33,457 bases of DNA from Candidatus Zhuqueibacterota bacterium (GCA_016931775.1 JAFGEC010000517.1:1-33457), one strand, 5' to 3'; numbered from the stretch's first letter, positions 1 to 10,358 are shown. The notes: a model not told the origin generated them from the letters alone. Numbers and translations: made by a program.

Positions 1-371
1 GCGGTACCGGCGTGTGCCATAATTTTGTACAGTGTGTTGAGATGCTTTTTGTCTTTCGCCGTATCGGGATAAATCATATAGGTGTCGATTTTAAATTTAT
101 CCGCCAGCCAGGCCTTGTCCAGGATCATTCCCACAAATGATTCCAGTACACCTCCGGTACCGAGTAATCCGATGCCCATAAATGCGGTTTGAAAAAAGTC
201 CGTTTCGGCATCATATTGAACATGAACCTTGAATTGGGAGACTATTTTGGAATCGTCCGAATTAAAAACGAATTTGGCCGCCGATCCGGTCATGCCGTAG
301 TGAGAACTATATGACCATGGATATGCGGACATTTGTAATAAAAATATAATCATTATAATATTTTTTTTCAT
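1..371 (-). CDS. Partial secreted hypothetical protein (runs off left edge); starts MKKNIIMIIFLLQMSAYPWSYSSHYGMTGSAAKFVF...
   Basis: Open minus frame from ATG at 371-369 to the window edge; N-terminal signal-peptide-like segment; only 8 nt from the stop of the upstream minus CDS. Not in the ORF track because it is truncated. Confidence 0.75.
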   Translation of the reverse strand, partial: MKKNIIMIIFLLQMSAYPWSYSSHYGMTGSAAKFVFNSDDSKIVSQFKVHVQYDAETDFFQTAFMGIGLLGTGGVLESFVGMILDKAWLADKFKIDTYMIYPDTAKDKKHLNTLYKIMAHAGT

Positions 372-379
372 GTCGACCT

Positions 380-2770
380 CTATAGTTTGACCGAAACCGG
401 ATCCGACAGGGGAGAACGGTCCCCGTTTTTGAGAAAAGTCTGTACGCGGTACCAGTAGGTTGTGTTGGTGAATACGGCGTTGTCGGTATATCGGGACGAT
501 TTTTGCAGGGCGCCAAGCTGCCGGTAGACACCGTTTTTCGCAGTGCTTTTAAAAATCGCGTATCCTTTGAAATTCATTGATTCCGTTCGCGATGCGATAT
601 CCCAGACCAACACAACACCACAGGATCCGTCGCGGTTTTTAACCGTATTTGCTTTGACCTTTGGCTTGGTCGGTGTCACGATGTGGAATGTTGCCGTGCT
701 CACCGGCGGACAGGGTGCGCTTTTGTTCCGGGAATAGTCGAATGCCGTAACCCGGTACCAGTATATCTTGTCCTCTTCCACGGACCGGTCGTTATAAGAT
801 AATTGATTGACCTTATTGGCCAGCACCGAATCCACGGAACAGGGTATTTCATTGCATGTAACACGTTTCGCCATGGAATCACTGTAGACGATTTTATACG
901 GTCCTGCTTCGGCATCCGCGCGCTCGACAATAAAGCCCTTCATGTCCTGCACCGGCGGTGAAACGCACTTGATTTTAATGGATTTGTTGCCTGCATCCAA
1001 CGCCGTCAAAACCGGCGGATCGGGTGGTGTTTTGTCCCTCAGGCGTTCGCACACCGAATCGGACATGGTGCTGATATTCTGAGGTTTATCGTAGGCCTTT
1101 ACCGCATAACGGTAACATATCGGCGAGCCTTCGGGAACACTGTAATCCTTGTAATACAGCGTGTCCTTGTCGGTTACATCGGCCAGTAGATGCAGGGGAT
1201 AGGCGATGAATTGTTTCAAGTTCCCTTCATCCCGTTTGATAATTTTATAATATCCGCCGCAGATACCTCTGTACACCAGATAACCGGCCAGATCCTGATT
1301 TTTGGGTAAGGCCGTATTCGGCGGTTTCCAGGTGATCAGGATATGTTTGTCGAAGCCCTCGGCGGTGATTTGCTTGGGCGGATCCGGTGGTGTATAGTCG
1401 GGTAACAGACCGCTGACTGCCGCGGTTTTTCGGCTGATGTTGCCGGAGGAATCCTCGCACGACAACCGGTACCAGTAAACGACTTCCGGTGTTACTTTGT
1501 CGTTCCAGTAACGAACGGAATCTGTTTTTATGGCTGTGGGTACGGCTGATTCTTTGATGGTCGCGACGAGATATTTACTGTTGGCCAGCGTATCGGTGAT
1601 GGCGGTCTGGTAATCCGGATATCTGAAAATATAATATTTTTCCACTTTTTCCGCACGCGGTTCGGGTATCCAGATGTCCTTGTACACACGGTTCCAGGAA
1701 ATCAGTAAATCGTTGGTTTTAAGAGCGGTAATATTTACATTCTTGACGATCTGCGGCGGGGTTTGATCCGTGGCTGTAGCGGAAACGGTCGAGCTTTTGG
1801 GGCCAAACCGTCCCAATGGATTGCGCGGAACGACATAATAATAATACATCCGGTTATTGACCGCATGCCGGTCCACATAGCCGTATTTTTCGGTGTTTAA
1901 CGGTTTTCCTGCAAGGTTGTATTTTAGTTTAGACAAAACCGGTATGGTGTCGCAACGGACAAAAGGTCCGGCGGTGTTGGTGGCGCGAAAAACGTGGTAC
2001 CCCAGCACGGAATCGGCCTGTGGCGGATCGTTCCATGTCAGTAGTATTTTGCTGTCACCTGCTTCGGCCGTTAATCCGGTTGGTTTCTCCGGCTTTGGGA
2101 AAATACCGGCCGTAAGTTTGGCCGTGTTGTTGGTAAAATCAAGTTCTTTGTTGGCTTTATCAATATAAGTGACCTTGTATTCATATTCCGTCCCTTTTTT
2201 TACAGAGCTGTCCGCCCATGCGCCTCCCATGACCAGCGCAACCTGAAAATAAATATCACCCAGATAAGAAAATGTTGTCGCGAGTGATGTGTCGGTAAAT
2301 TGCGGGTAAAATTCGGCTTTGGTAGCCAGTCGGATGTGCAGACGTTCCCGGCTGTATCGTGGTTTGGGCAGCACTTTTTCATAGTCATCTGTGGCGGTTT
2401 TTTGATTGACCGGATATTTAACCGGGGTGGCGTTCAGTTTGGTATACTGAGCTCCCGCCGTACGCCGGTATACATTGTATCCCTTTGTACCCTCGATATC
2501 CGGCCATTTAAGCAAAATAAAGTGCGTGTCGGCACAGGCGTACAGGCGGATTTCCTGTATTTTTTCCACAGGAATAGCCGGAAAGTACATGGACGGATCA
2601 ATTTTTAAACCAGCGGCCGCCGGATCGGTAATATACGGTTTTTGCGTATTTTCTTGTAATTTTATTATCCTGTCACCCGGCATTATGACTTGCGATGTGT
2701 CAATTTTAATAACCTGGCCATTGCCTGTCGTTAAAAAAATGGTAAATATAAGTAAAAAAATATTTTTCAT
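380..2770 (-). CDS. Secreted multi-fibronectin type III domain protein (796 aa)
   Basis: Long ORF with signal peptide MKNIFLLIFTIFLTTGNG; GGAGGTG SD before the ATG; repeated FN3-like strings ('PPDPPKQITAEGFDKHILITWKPP', 'YWYRVTAFDYSRNKS'). Confidence 0.88.
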   Translation of the reverse strand: MKNIFLLIFTIFLTTGNGQVIKIDTSQVIMPGDRIIKLQENTQKPYITDPAAAGLKIDPSMYFPAIPVEKIQEIRLYACADTHFILLKWPDIEGTKGYNVYRRTAGAQYTKLNATPVKYPVNQKTATDDYEKVLPKPRYSRERLHIRLATKAEFYPQFTDTSLATTFSYLGDIYFQVALVMGGAWADSSVKKGTEYEYKVTYIDKANKELDFTNNTAKLTAGIFPKPEKPTGLTAEAGDSKILLTWNDPPQADSVLGYHVFRATNTAGPFVRCDTIPVLSKLKYNLAGKPLNTEKYGYVDRHAVNNRMYYYYVVPRNPLGRFGPKSSTVSATATDQTPPQIVKNVNITALKTNDLLISWNRVYKDIWIPEPRAEKVEKYYIFRYPDYQTAITDTLANSKYLVATIKESAVPTAIKTDSVRYWNDKVTPEVVYWYRLSCEDSSGNISRKTAAVSGLLPDYTPPDPPKQITAEGFDKHILITWKPPNTALPKNQDLAGYLVYRGICGGYYKIIKRDEGNLKQFIAYPLHLLADVTDKDTLYYKDYSVPEGSPICYRYAVKAYDKPQNISTMSDSVCERLRDKTPPDPPVLTALDAGNKSIKIKCVSPPVQDMKGFIVERADAEAGPYKIVYSDSMAKRVTCNEIPCSVDSVLANKVNQLSYNDRSVEEDKIYWYRVTAFDYSRNKSAPCPPVSTATFHIVTPTKPKVKANTVKNRDGSCGVVLVWDIASRTESMNFKGYAIFKSTAKNGVYRQLGALQKSSRYTDNAVFTNTTYWYRVQTFLKNGDRSPLSDPVSVKL

Positions 2771-2803
2771 TGCACCTCCAGTTGGAGCAACTTTTTTATG
2801 TGA

Positions 2804-5800
2804 CTAGTTACCCGAATAGCATCCGCCGGTACCGATACCGGTTTCATCCGCGTGCAGTGTTCCCTGCCAGGACCAGCAAAAGACCAGCGCACAAACTTTT
2901 AATCCTGCGGTACCCTGTATGCAAAATTTCAGATCGGCCGGATTCAGGGGGATTGTCATCGAGGAGGTCAACTCGGCAAATAAACTCGCCGACAGCAGAC
3001 CCTCCAGCACCTCTCCGTGAATTTCCACGCCACCGTGACCCAACAAAGTTGTTGACGGATCGATGCCTGTTTTTGATATACTGGGCCCAAATACACCTAC
3101 GCCGGCCCAAACGGTAAAACCGCCTTCGATGATTTCCAACAATCTTACGGTGTAGGCAAACGATCCCGCGATGTATATACCCGTGACTTCACTGGTCCAT
3201 TCTGATTTTTGTTTTTCTATTATAGAACGAATACTCGGTCCCCTCGTGATTTGATCCAGGGCCCAGATATTTTTTATGGGCGCATTGTAGCCGGCAAAAA
3301 AGGCCCCTTCGCATTCAAGGGTAATGCCGAATTTGGCTTTTACCTTGGCATAACCCTGCAGGTAATTGCTGTCGGTACCAAAATAAAAGTTAAACCGTCC
3401 CCTGGCCTCCAGTTCGGCATATTGGGATTGATTGATTGCATAATTAGTGCCGCCGTATACCTGAAAAACACCGTTAATATCTCCTTCCAGAGAGCCTTCC
3501 GATTTATTAAGTACCAATTTAGTCGAGGCAAGACCTACCATGCCGGCACTATAAAGCGTCAGGCTGATTTGTCCGCGGTTGCGTAAAATAATTGTGGTAG
3601 GGGTGATGTCGATATTGGCCAGTGCTTGGCCCTGGAATTTCCACGATTTAATGGATGCCTGGCCTTCCAGTACGATTCGTTTGATGGCATCACCTTTGAT
3701 CTGGATCAACCCGCTGATCTGGTTGACGTGGGCGTAATCGGCACCGAGCACCTTGAGAACCTGGTTATCCATACTCACCTTGTCGGCACAGCAAAAATGG
3801 ATAAAGCTCGTGCCGCTGTTCAGATCGATGGTTTTGGGATTGAGGGTGCCGGCCTTAAATGCGGGCAGGAATTGAAAATCCACCAGCATGGGATTTTTTG
3901 CCTTGATCCCTTGGAATCCGTTTTGATCCTGAATGTCGTAATCGGCATAAAAATCCATGTCCGCCGTGCCGCCGCCCCATTTCTTTGTAAAATGTGTCTG
4001 ACTGTTTTTCAGATCGATAAAGACAAAACGGTTTTTCCATGGTTTTATATCGTGCCCGTTGCGGGCGTCGTTATAATCCAAAATGTCCATACGTTTAGCG
4101 CCGAAAAAGTCAAAATGAACGTCTCCATAAGCCTGCAGATATCCCAGTGTGTCGTTATCTACCGGTTTGCCGGGGACATATTCCGACAAAGCAGCTTTAT
4201 GTAAAGTGAATGGAAATCCGTCGAACTTTTGGCCGGCGGAATTGAAATCAAAAATAAATTTGCAAAGATCGCCGTCTGCGAGCATTTCCCCCCACACGAT
4301 CCGGAAGGGTTTGGTGAAATGGACGTCCTCGGTGATCCACGAGTTCATATAGATAATTTCCCCCGTATCCACCGACAGCACATTGCCGGTGCTGTCAGCC
4401 GTCATTTTCACCCCCCAGTATTTGAGGTTCTTGCTTTTAAAAAATACATCACCGCCGACCATTTCAGCTGTTGAGGTCAGGTTCAAATCTTTGTATTTGG
4501 CGGTAAAATCGCACGGGTATGGGATGGTCAAATGTCCGCCGATATATGAACATGCAACCGCATTGCGAACAAGCTGAATGTTGATCCATGCCAGCGAGTC
4601 GGGCTTGTGCTCGATCGTTGCTGTAAAGGTGCTGTCCGACTTGTAGCCGCTACGGGTGGTGACTCCCAGTTCCACATTCGCCAGCTTGCCCTCCTCCCGC
4701 GATAGCAATTGACCGCTCATGCCTTTGGTGCTGATGTTGAGCCAGCCTGACATTTGGTACTTTGCCATGGGCATGTGTAAAGGCAGCTCCATATCCGGCG
4801 TTTTTATTCTCAAGATATCTTTTTCATCGGGCTCGAATAATTTCATAGTGAGTCCCGGAAGCGAATCCAGAGCTGATTTAATTTTTAGAACCGGCAGCGA
4901 CGTATATTTTTTCATTTCAATGGTGTCCAGCGGGGCGACGGAATAGACACCGGCCATTGCTGGAAGGTACAAACGTGCGCTGTCGGTTTTAAATGTAAAA
5001 GCCCGCCAGCACAGGCTTTGGTTTTCTTCGAAATATGTTTTGGCTCTAAAATTTAAAAATGTATCGATTCGTGCATTTGTCAGGGGCACATCGATTTTAT
5101 TTCCCAATGAATCCGTTATACTTTCGGGCAACTCCATTTGACCGGAAAAAGTCCCGCTGACGATCCGGCTTTTTTCAATTTTTATCTCACCGATGTTCAG
5201 GTTCATGTTAAAACCGATAGGGATCAGTGTTTCGTATTGAACGGCAGAGGTTAGTTTAAGGTCGGCGTCAAATCCCCAACAAGCCTTTAAAACCGCGTTT
5301 TGAAGTTGATAATCTCCGCACGTCCAGCCGGTATTGCTGTTGTACGTCTTTCGCGGAACGGTTTGAGCGGGGGAGAAGAAAATTGTCTTGGTTTTTTGAT
5401 TGAAATCCAATTTAGCACCACCGGCTTTGAACAGGATACCGGTATTGCCGATAAACAGGGAATCGATTGTATATCCCCTAAGCTGTTTGGTGAACGATAA
5501 AAATTCATCGATTTCTGCTTTGATGGGTCCGATATAAAACGGCGAACAACCGGAAGGTGGTGAAAGATATTTTGTCGGCAGGCCAAGATCAAATTCTGCA
5601 ATCACAGAATCCGGATATAAATTCAATTTATACAGTTTAAATTCAAAGCCCTCATTTTCCAGACGTAACGGGGGATTAAACAGTTTGGTAATGCTGCCTT
5701 TGACAATTTTTTCTTTGCTGTCCGGCGGCCAGTTTGTTGTTTGCAGATTTTTAAAATCAACGGAAAAATTCGTTTGCGAGTAAATCTCAATGGGAATGCT

Positions 5801-6775
5801 AATGGTGTTGCTGAACGGATCGAATTGGGTGCTTGTTGTGTAGGTGCAGGGAGTGGTGAGCAGCTGTCCCTCGGCGGTTCCGTTTAAAAGATTGTTTGTA
5901 GTTGACGTAATCTCTTGTACAACAAGTTCAAAGTCACCCATAACCAGGGTATCGGGAGGAGTCGGTCCTCGCAGCTCCGGAATAACGGATGACGGCTGTT
6001 TATATTTAAACGACCAGATTTCACTTTTACCGTCATTTTCGCCGACGGGTTTGCCCTCCAGGTCCAGGGCCTGAATTTGCCATACGTATTCGCTCCCCTC
6101 TTCCAGTCTTAATCCTTCAAGGGGGTATTGAAGAGAGGATTCCCGATAATAGGGAATTTCAAAAGCGGCAATGTTATCAATGGCCTCAAAAACTGTTTGT
6201 CCTTCTTCGCGCCGGCAGATTTTGACGTAATAATAGACCTCAGCTTCCGGCGGCAACGGCGATGGTATGGTCCATTGAAACATCGGGTATTCTTCCTGTA
6301 TTGTTTCATCCTCAAAGGGTGTGACAAGGCGTGGCGCGCCGGGCATGGTTACATTAAAAAAGACACAGCCCGAACCAACTTCGTGGCCCACCTCCATGTC
6401 AACGACGGTTATGCAGATGTTATAGGCGCCTGCCGGAAAACGGCCGTGCCGTAAAATAGCGCTTTCAAACTCCGGGTTGAGCCAACGGTCGTGGATTTCA
6501 TGGATGTCCATGGGAGTGATCTGACGTCCGCCCGGAGGAATGATAATGGGATTACTGGCACCGCGAAACATATCGCCTTTTACCTCTTCAAAGACCTCGC
6601 CGAAAAGGTAAATCTCCCGTTCCCGTTCTTGATTATTCATTATGTCCACCCACCACATGTCTTCCAGATATAACTCATATCCGGCGGGTGTATGGATCAT
6701 AATGTTCCATTCTCCGGGTTGGGCATGAACCCACACCGTTGAGATTAAAATTATTATGGAAAAAAGAGATCGCAT
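2804..6775 (-). CDS. Large secreted protein with N-terminal TANFOR-like domain (1323 aa)
   Basis: Signal peptide MRSLFSIIILISTVWVHAQ; AGAGGAAG SD; N-terminal 'IIPPGG...GAYNICITVVDMEVGHEVGSGCVFFNVTMPGAPRLVTPFEDETIQEEYPMFQWTIP' resembles TANFOR layout; remainder looks like repetitive beta structure. Confidence 0.85.
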   Translation of the reverse strand: MRSLFSIIILISTVWVHAQPGEWNIMIHTPAGYELYLEDMWWVDIMNNQEREREIYLFGEVFEEVKGDMFRGASNPIIIPPGGRQITPMDIHEIHDRWLNPEFESAILRHGRFPAGAYNICITVVDMEVGHEVGSGCVFFNVTMPGAPRLVTPFEDETIQEEYPMFQWTIPSPLPPEAEVYYYVKICRREEGQTVFEAIDNIAAFEIPYYRESSLQYPLEGLRLEEGSEYVWQIQALDLEGKPVGENDGKSEIWSFKYKQPSSVIPELRGPTPPDTLVMGDFELVVQEITSTTNNLLNGTAEGQLLTTPCTYTTSTQFDPFSNTISIPIEIYSQTNFSVDFKNLQTTNWPPDSKEKIVKGSITKLFNPPLRLENEGFEFKLYKLNLYPDSVIAEFDLGLPTKYLSPPSGCSPFYIGPIKAEIDEFLSFTKQLRGYTIDSLFIGNTGILFKAGGAKLDFNQKTKTIFFSPAQTVPRKTYNSNTGWTCGDYQLQNAVLKACWGFDADLKLTSAVQYETLIPIGFNMNLNIGEIKIEKSRIVSGTFSGQMELPESITDSLGNKIDVPLTNARIDTFLNFRAKTYFEENQSLCWRAFTFKTDSARLYLPAMAGVYSVAPLDTIEMKKYTSLPVLKIKSALDSLPGLTMKLFEPDEKDILRIKTPDMELPLHMPMAKYQMSGWLNISTKGMSGQLLSREEGKLANVELGVTTRSGYKSDSTFTATIEHKPDSLAWINIQLVRNAVACSYIGGHLTIPYPCDFTAKYKDLNLTSTAEMVGGDVFFKSKNLKYWGVKMTADSTGNVLSVDTGEIIYMNSWITEDVHFTKPFRIVWGEMLADGDLCKFIFDFNSAGQKFDGFPFTLHKAALSEYVPGKPVDNDTLGYLQAYGDVHFDFFGAKRMDILDYNDARNGHDIKPWKNRFVFIDLKNSQTHFTKKWGGGTADMDFYADYDIQDQNGFQGIKAKNPMLVDFQFLPAFKAGTLNPKTIDLNSGTSFIHFCCADKVSMDNQVLKVLGADYAHVNQISGLIQIKGDAIKRIVLEGQASIKSWKFQGQALANIDITPTTIILRNRGQISLTLYSAGMVGLASTKLVLNKSEGSLEGDINGVFQVYGGTNYAINQSQYAELEARGRFNFYFGTDSNYLQGYAKVKAKFGITLECEGAFFAGYNAPIKNIWALDQITRGPSIRSIIEKQKSEWTSEVTGIYIAGSFAYTVRLLEIIEGGFTVWAGVGVFGPSISKTGIDPSTTLLGHGGVEIHGEVLEGLLSASLFAELTSSMTIPLNPADLKFCIQGTAGLKVCALVFCWSWQGTLHADETGIGTGGCYSGN

Positions 6776-6789
6776 CGCTTCCTCTTATT

Positions 6790-8484
6790 TTATTCGAAAT
6801 GATGTTTGAGACTCAAGCGCACCAACAACTCGCGGTAATTATATTCCGAAAAATTCGAGTTCTTGTAATATATTTTTTCCGCCAGCAGTGTAACACTTTG
6901 TTTTTTCAATTTATATTCTGCGGAAAAACGAAAACCGGTCCGTTTTTGAAGACAAAAATGTAAAAAATACAGTGTATTGTTTGGATCATATATTCGCTGC
7001 AAAAAGTCAGCTTTTCCTTCATCATGATTGAACGATGCTGAAAAAAGCAATTTTTTTCTGAAAAAACTGGCTGTTGCGCCCAGATTGTAGAGTTTACGTT
7101 GATCCTTGCGGGCGGCCGTTTTGTACAGGGTTCTCATCGATCCCACATTGCCGAACATTGTATATTGCCGCTTTATCAAGATGTTTAAGGATAATCGAAC
7201 AAGTTGTTTATCATAATTCTTCAGCGACGATTCGGGATTACCTTTATTGCGGAACCAGGTGTGTGTGGCGTTGACTTGCACGGTCTGGCTGGTTTGAAGA
7301 AATCTGTAACGGTATCCTATGCCCCCGGTCAATGTTTGCAGCAGGTTGTTTATGGGAAAAACACGATCGTTGTTTTTTTGATTGTGGTATTGAAAGCCGA
7401 AACCGGCAAAAGGCAGTTTTCTCGGCGTCAGTTGTGAATTCAAGTGGCCGTAAGTGATGGTGTTCGTTGATTTTTTTAGTCCTGCAAGATTATCGTGCTC
7501 CCTTTTCAAACCGCCATTGACATAAAGAATATTGCGGAAAAATCGCCATGAGGCCCGGGCTTCGGTCCGTTTAAAATCATTATGCAGGTATGGTGTACCC
7601 AGGGAAAAAAATCCGGGACCCACGCGTGTAAGAGAAAGCTGCAGTGAGCGGCCTTTATCAGCGTATTTTACCTCCGCTTCCATCGCCCCGTCGTATTGAC
7701 TGGATGCCCTGGGTTGAAACAGCCACGACGTCTGCGAAGGAACACCAGCCGGTAATTCCAGTTTTCGGCTGGTGGTATTTCTATTATAGGCACTGGCTGC
7801 CGCTTCTCCCTTAAGCGTGATTTTACCGTCGAAAAGCCGTAAAAATCCGTCAATACCGGCAACGACATTTTCGCGCGGTTTTTTCAGCGAAGCGGCTTCA
7901 AGTGATGTTGAATCATCCCGGGCCCGCAGGATATTAAAATTGAATTGGTCGGCATTTTTTTTTCCGATCCCGATTTTTGCAGCATATATATTTTGCTCAA
8001 AATTGCCGAACTGATACAACTGATACGGATATTGTCCCGGTTCAACCGCGCGTTTGGTACGGCCGGCGGCAAAGGCAAAGCGGAAATATCCGGGATTGAT
8101 ATCAAAAGAGACACCACGGACCCGCACGCCGTTTAGAGTATATTTTGAAAGTGTCGGATAACCGTCACCAAGAACAAAATCGCCCCATTTTGGCGTTAAA
8201 AGTACATTGAACCGGTTGTAGGGTTGCCGTGCTATGGATTCAAGTGAAGATAACTTGAACAGAAATTGAATTTTGGGTAAGCCTGGAATGTGCAAACCGG
8301 GCTTGAAATATACCGTTCTGATCCATTTGGGTCGATTTTGATCGCGGCCACTGATGCCGTCGTAATGAACGTCAACACCGGCATCGCTTTCAAATTTTAT
8401 TTTGCCTAATGTATTTTTCTGTGCTGGAACAGTAAGCGGCAATAAGCAGAAAATAAAAAAAATCACAGACATTCTAGATACCAT
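6790..8484 (-). CDS. Predicted outer-membrane beta-barrel protein (564 aa)
   Basis: Signal peptide MSVIFFIFCLLPLTVPAQ, alternating aromatic/polar strands throughout, C-terminus '...YNYRELLVRLSLKHHFE'; 14 nt from the next minus gene. Confidence 0.75.
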   Translation of the reverse strand: MVSRMSVIFFIFCLLPLTVPAQKNTLGKIKFESDAGVDVHYDGISGRDQNRPKWIRTVYFKPGLHIPGLPKIQFLFKLSSLESIARQPYNRFNVLLTPKWGDFVLGDGYPTLSKYTLNGVRVRGVSFDINPGYFRFAFAAGRTKRAVEPGQYPYQLYQFGNFEQNIYAAKIGIGKKNADQFNFNILRARDDSTSLEAASLKKPRENVVAGIDGFLRLFDGKITLKGEAAASAYNRNTTSRKLELPAGVPSQTSWLFQPRASSQYDGAMEAEVKYADKGRSLQLSLTRVGPGFFSLGTPYLHNDFKRTEARASWRFFRNILYVNGGLKREHDNLAGLKKSTNTITYGHLNSQLTPRKLPFAGFGFQYHNQKNNDRVFPINNLLQTLTGGIGYRYRFLQTSQTVQVNATHTWFRNKGNPESSLKNYDKQLVRLSLNILIKRQYTMFGNVGSMRTLYKTAARKDQRKLYNLGATASFFRKKLLFSASFNHDEGKADFLQRIYDPNNTLYFLHFCLQKRTGFRFSAEYKLKKQSVTLLAEKIYYKNSNFSEYNYRELLVRLSLKHHFE

Positions 8485-8900
8485 TATTTGCCCTAACCTG
8501 TTATTTGAGAAACATAACCACCATGAGAATCATTTCTTGAACATGACGGGCGTTATATCAACGGGCCTTTGGGGAGAGTGATTGAATTTCCAGAGTTCGG
8601 ATGAGATAATTGGGCAAATAACCCGCCTGATATTCTGTAATAATAATTGCTAAACACAGATTTATTAAATAGTAACAAAACAGAAAATAATAATCAAGTA
8701 ATTATTTTCCCCGGATGACAATTTTTGACATTATTTAACAAAAATATGACAACTTTTTCTATCTGTCTGCCGTTTATAGTAGTGAATGATACAAATAGAT
8801 TTTTAAATACAGATATGTAGAAAGTTTTGAGTATATAACCATAAAAATCAAAGAAAACCTTTTAATCATCCCTCCTTCAATATGCTCGCTCGTAACGATA

Positions 8901-8929
8901 GAGGCGCCGCCGGGGCGCCTCTTTTTTTT
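8901..8929 (+). terminator. Rho-independent terminator
   Basis: GAGGCGCC (8901-8908) / GGCGCCTC (8914-8921), perfect 8-bp stem, 5-nt loop, followed by TTTTTTTT (8922-8929). Confidence 0.85.
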
Positions 8930-9040
8930 AACGGACATGGTGCTTTGTGACGACAAGAGCACAGTACAACCTGGTGAAAACGGAATGTGTTATTTTTTCA
9001 TTTGTGTCAAATATGAGTCTAAATTTTTGTAAAAATTCGA

Positions 9041-9069
9041 TTGACATTGGCGGCTTTACTTGCTATAAT
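9041..9069 (+). promoter_or_regulatory. Perfect-consensus sigma70-type promoter
   Basis: TTGACA (9041-9046), 17-nt spacer, TATAAT (9064-9069), 23 nt before the 66-aa ORF start. Confidence 0.8.
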
Positions 9070-9092
9070 TATAAAATTTTAAAGGAAATTGT

Positions 9093-9293
9093 ATGCTGAA
9101 ATTTTTACTTTGGCTGGTATTACTGGTTTTTTGTTGGCCGTTGGCTTTACTCGCAATTATTTTATATCCTGTTGTTTGGCTTCTATTGTTGCCTTTTCGT
9201 TTACTTGGTTTTGCCATAGATGGTATTTTAGAATTTATTAAAGCGATTTTTTTATTACCCGCCAGGATTCTGGGTGGCGGGCGCCGGGCATAA
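9093..9293 (+). CDS. Small hydrophobic membrane protein (66 aa)
   Basis: MLKFLLWLVLLVFCWPLALLAIILYPVVWLLLLPFRLLG...; AAAGGAA SD; directly downstream of a consensus promoter; TAATG overlap with next ORF. Confidence 0.75.
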   Translation: MLKFLLWLVLLVFCWPLALLAIILYPVVWLLLLPFRLLGFAIDGILEFIKAIFLLPARILGGGRRA

Positions 9294-10344
9294 TGACAAT
9301 AATGCGATACAGGTTGCTGTTTGGGTGCATTATTGTAATCTTTATATCGTGTGGACGAATCTGTTTATGCGGCGAATTGATAGACCTGGATAATGGCTGG
9401 CAGTACCGATATGGCGATTCCCCCGTTGATGAAGCGGGCGTTCCGCTATGGATAAAAAAAGATGTCGCCGTTCACTGGCGGTCTTTTTCACCCCCGTTTA
9501 ATCCACCCGAACGTAACAAGCGGAATTTTCTCTGGTTGAAAAAAAACCTTCCGGCATCAAAATTCAATCATCCCACACTTTATTTGACCAACGTGATGAC
9601 CGATTTTCAGGTTTATTCAAATGAGGAATCAATCTATTCTTTTGGATCCTTCAAGAGCAATAAAAGAGACCGTTCCAGCGTCATAAGCTGGCATTTAATT
9701 CCTCTCAAGCCCGAACCTGAGGGATATACCCTGTACTTTCGTATCTATTCCACCGATCAAGATTATATCGGAATACCGGTTATGGCGGATAACAAAGCGC
9801 TTTTCGGTGACCATGCGGACGTTTTAGGATTCGTCGTCAAGAACGGCTGGGATCGTTTTGTTTTGGGCTGTTTTTTTATGCTTGTGGGTATTTTTTCATT
9901 CGATGCTTTTATGCATCGTTTTGCCAAAAAACCTTATTATCTGTTGTCTTTTGGTATTTTTACTTTTTTTATTGGATTGGCTTTTGCGTTATCCAACGAT
10001 CTGATGCAGTTAATCTTTGACTGTTCACCCGTGCGATATTTTGGGTCATTATTGGGTGTGGTTTTATTCCCGGTTGGATTTTTTTCATTCTTTGAATATA
10101 TCGTTTTGAAACAACAAAAAAGAACTCTTCGAGTTATATGGCAGGTGCTGCTGGTTTACGGCTTGATGATTTGGATCCTGGATCTGGTTAATATCATACA
10201 TTATAATACGTATCTATTTGCTATAATATTATTGAAAAACACCGGGGTAAAATTCGTGTGACAAGCGAAGAAGGCAAGGGTGCGACCTTTAAAATTCAAC
10301 TGCCGGTGGAAATTGAAAAAACCATAGCTTTTATACAAAAGTAA
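9293..10344 (+). pseudogene. 7TMR-DISM-type sensor histidine kinase, internally deleted and frameshifted
   Basis: Frame 1 (9293-10261) encodes extracellular jelly-roll-like sensor plus 7-TM region; the other frame (about 10213-10344) encodes 'SICYNIIEKHRGKIRVTSEEGKGATFKIQLPVEIEKTIAFIQK*', the end of an HK HATPase domain. HisKA and most of HATPase are absent. Confidence 0.8.
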
Positions 10345-10358
10345 CGGGAAGTGAGATT

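Noticed and set aside
3626-4204. 192-aa plus ORF
   Set aside because: Antisense to the 1323-aa secreted protein gene, no signal or motif.
8683-8709. AT-rich inverted repeat GAAAATAAT/ATTATTTTC
   Set aside because: Could be an operator, but such palindromes are expected by chance in sequence this AT-rich.
8774-8962. 62-aa minus ORF
   Set aside because: Runs through the plus-strand terminator and an AT-rich intergenic region; no SD and no recognisable protein features.
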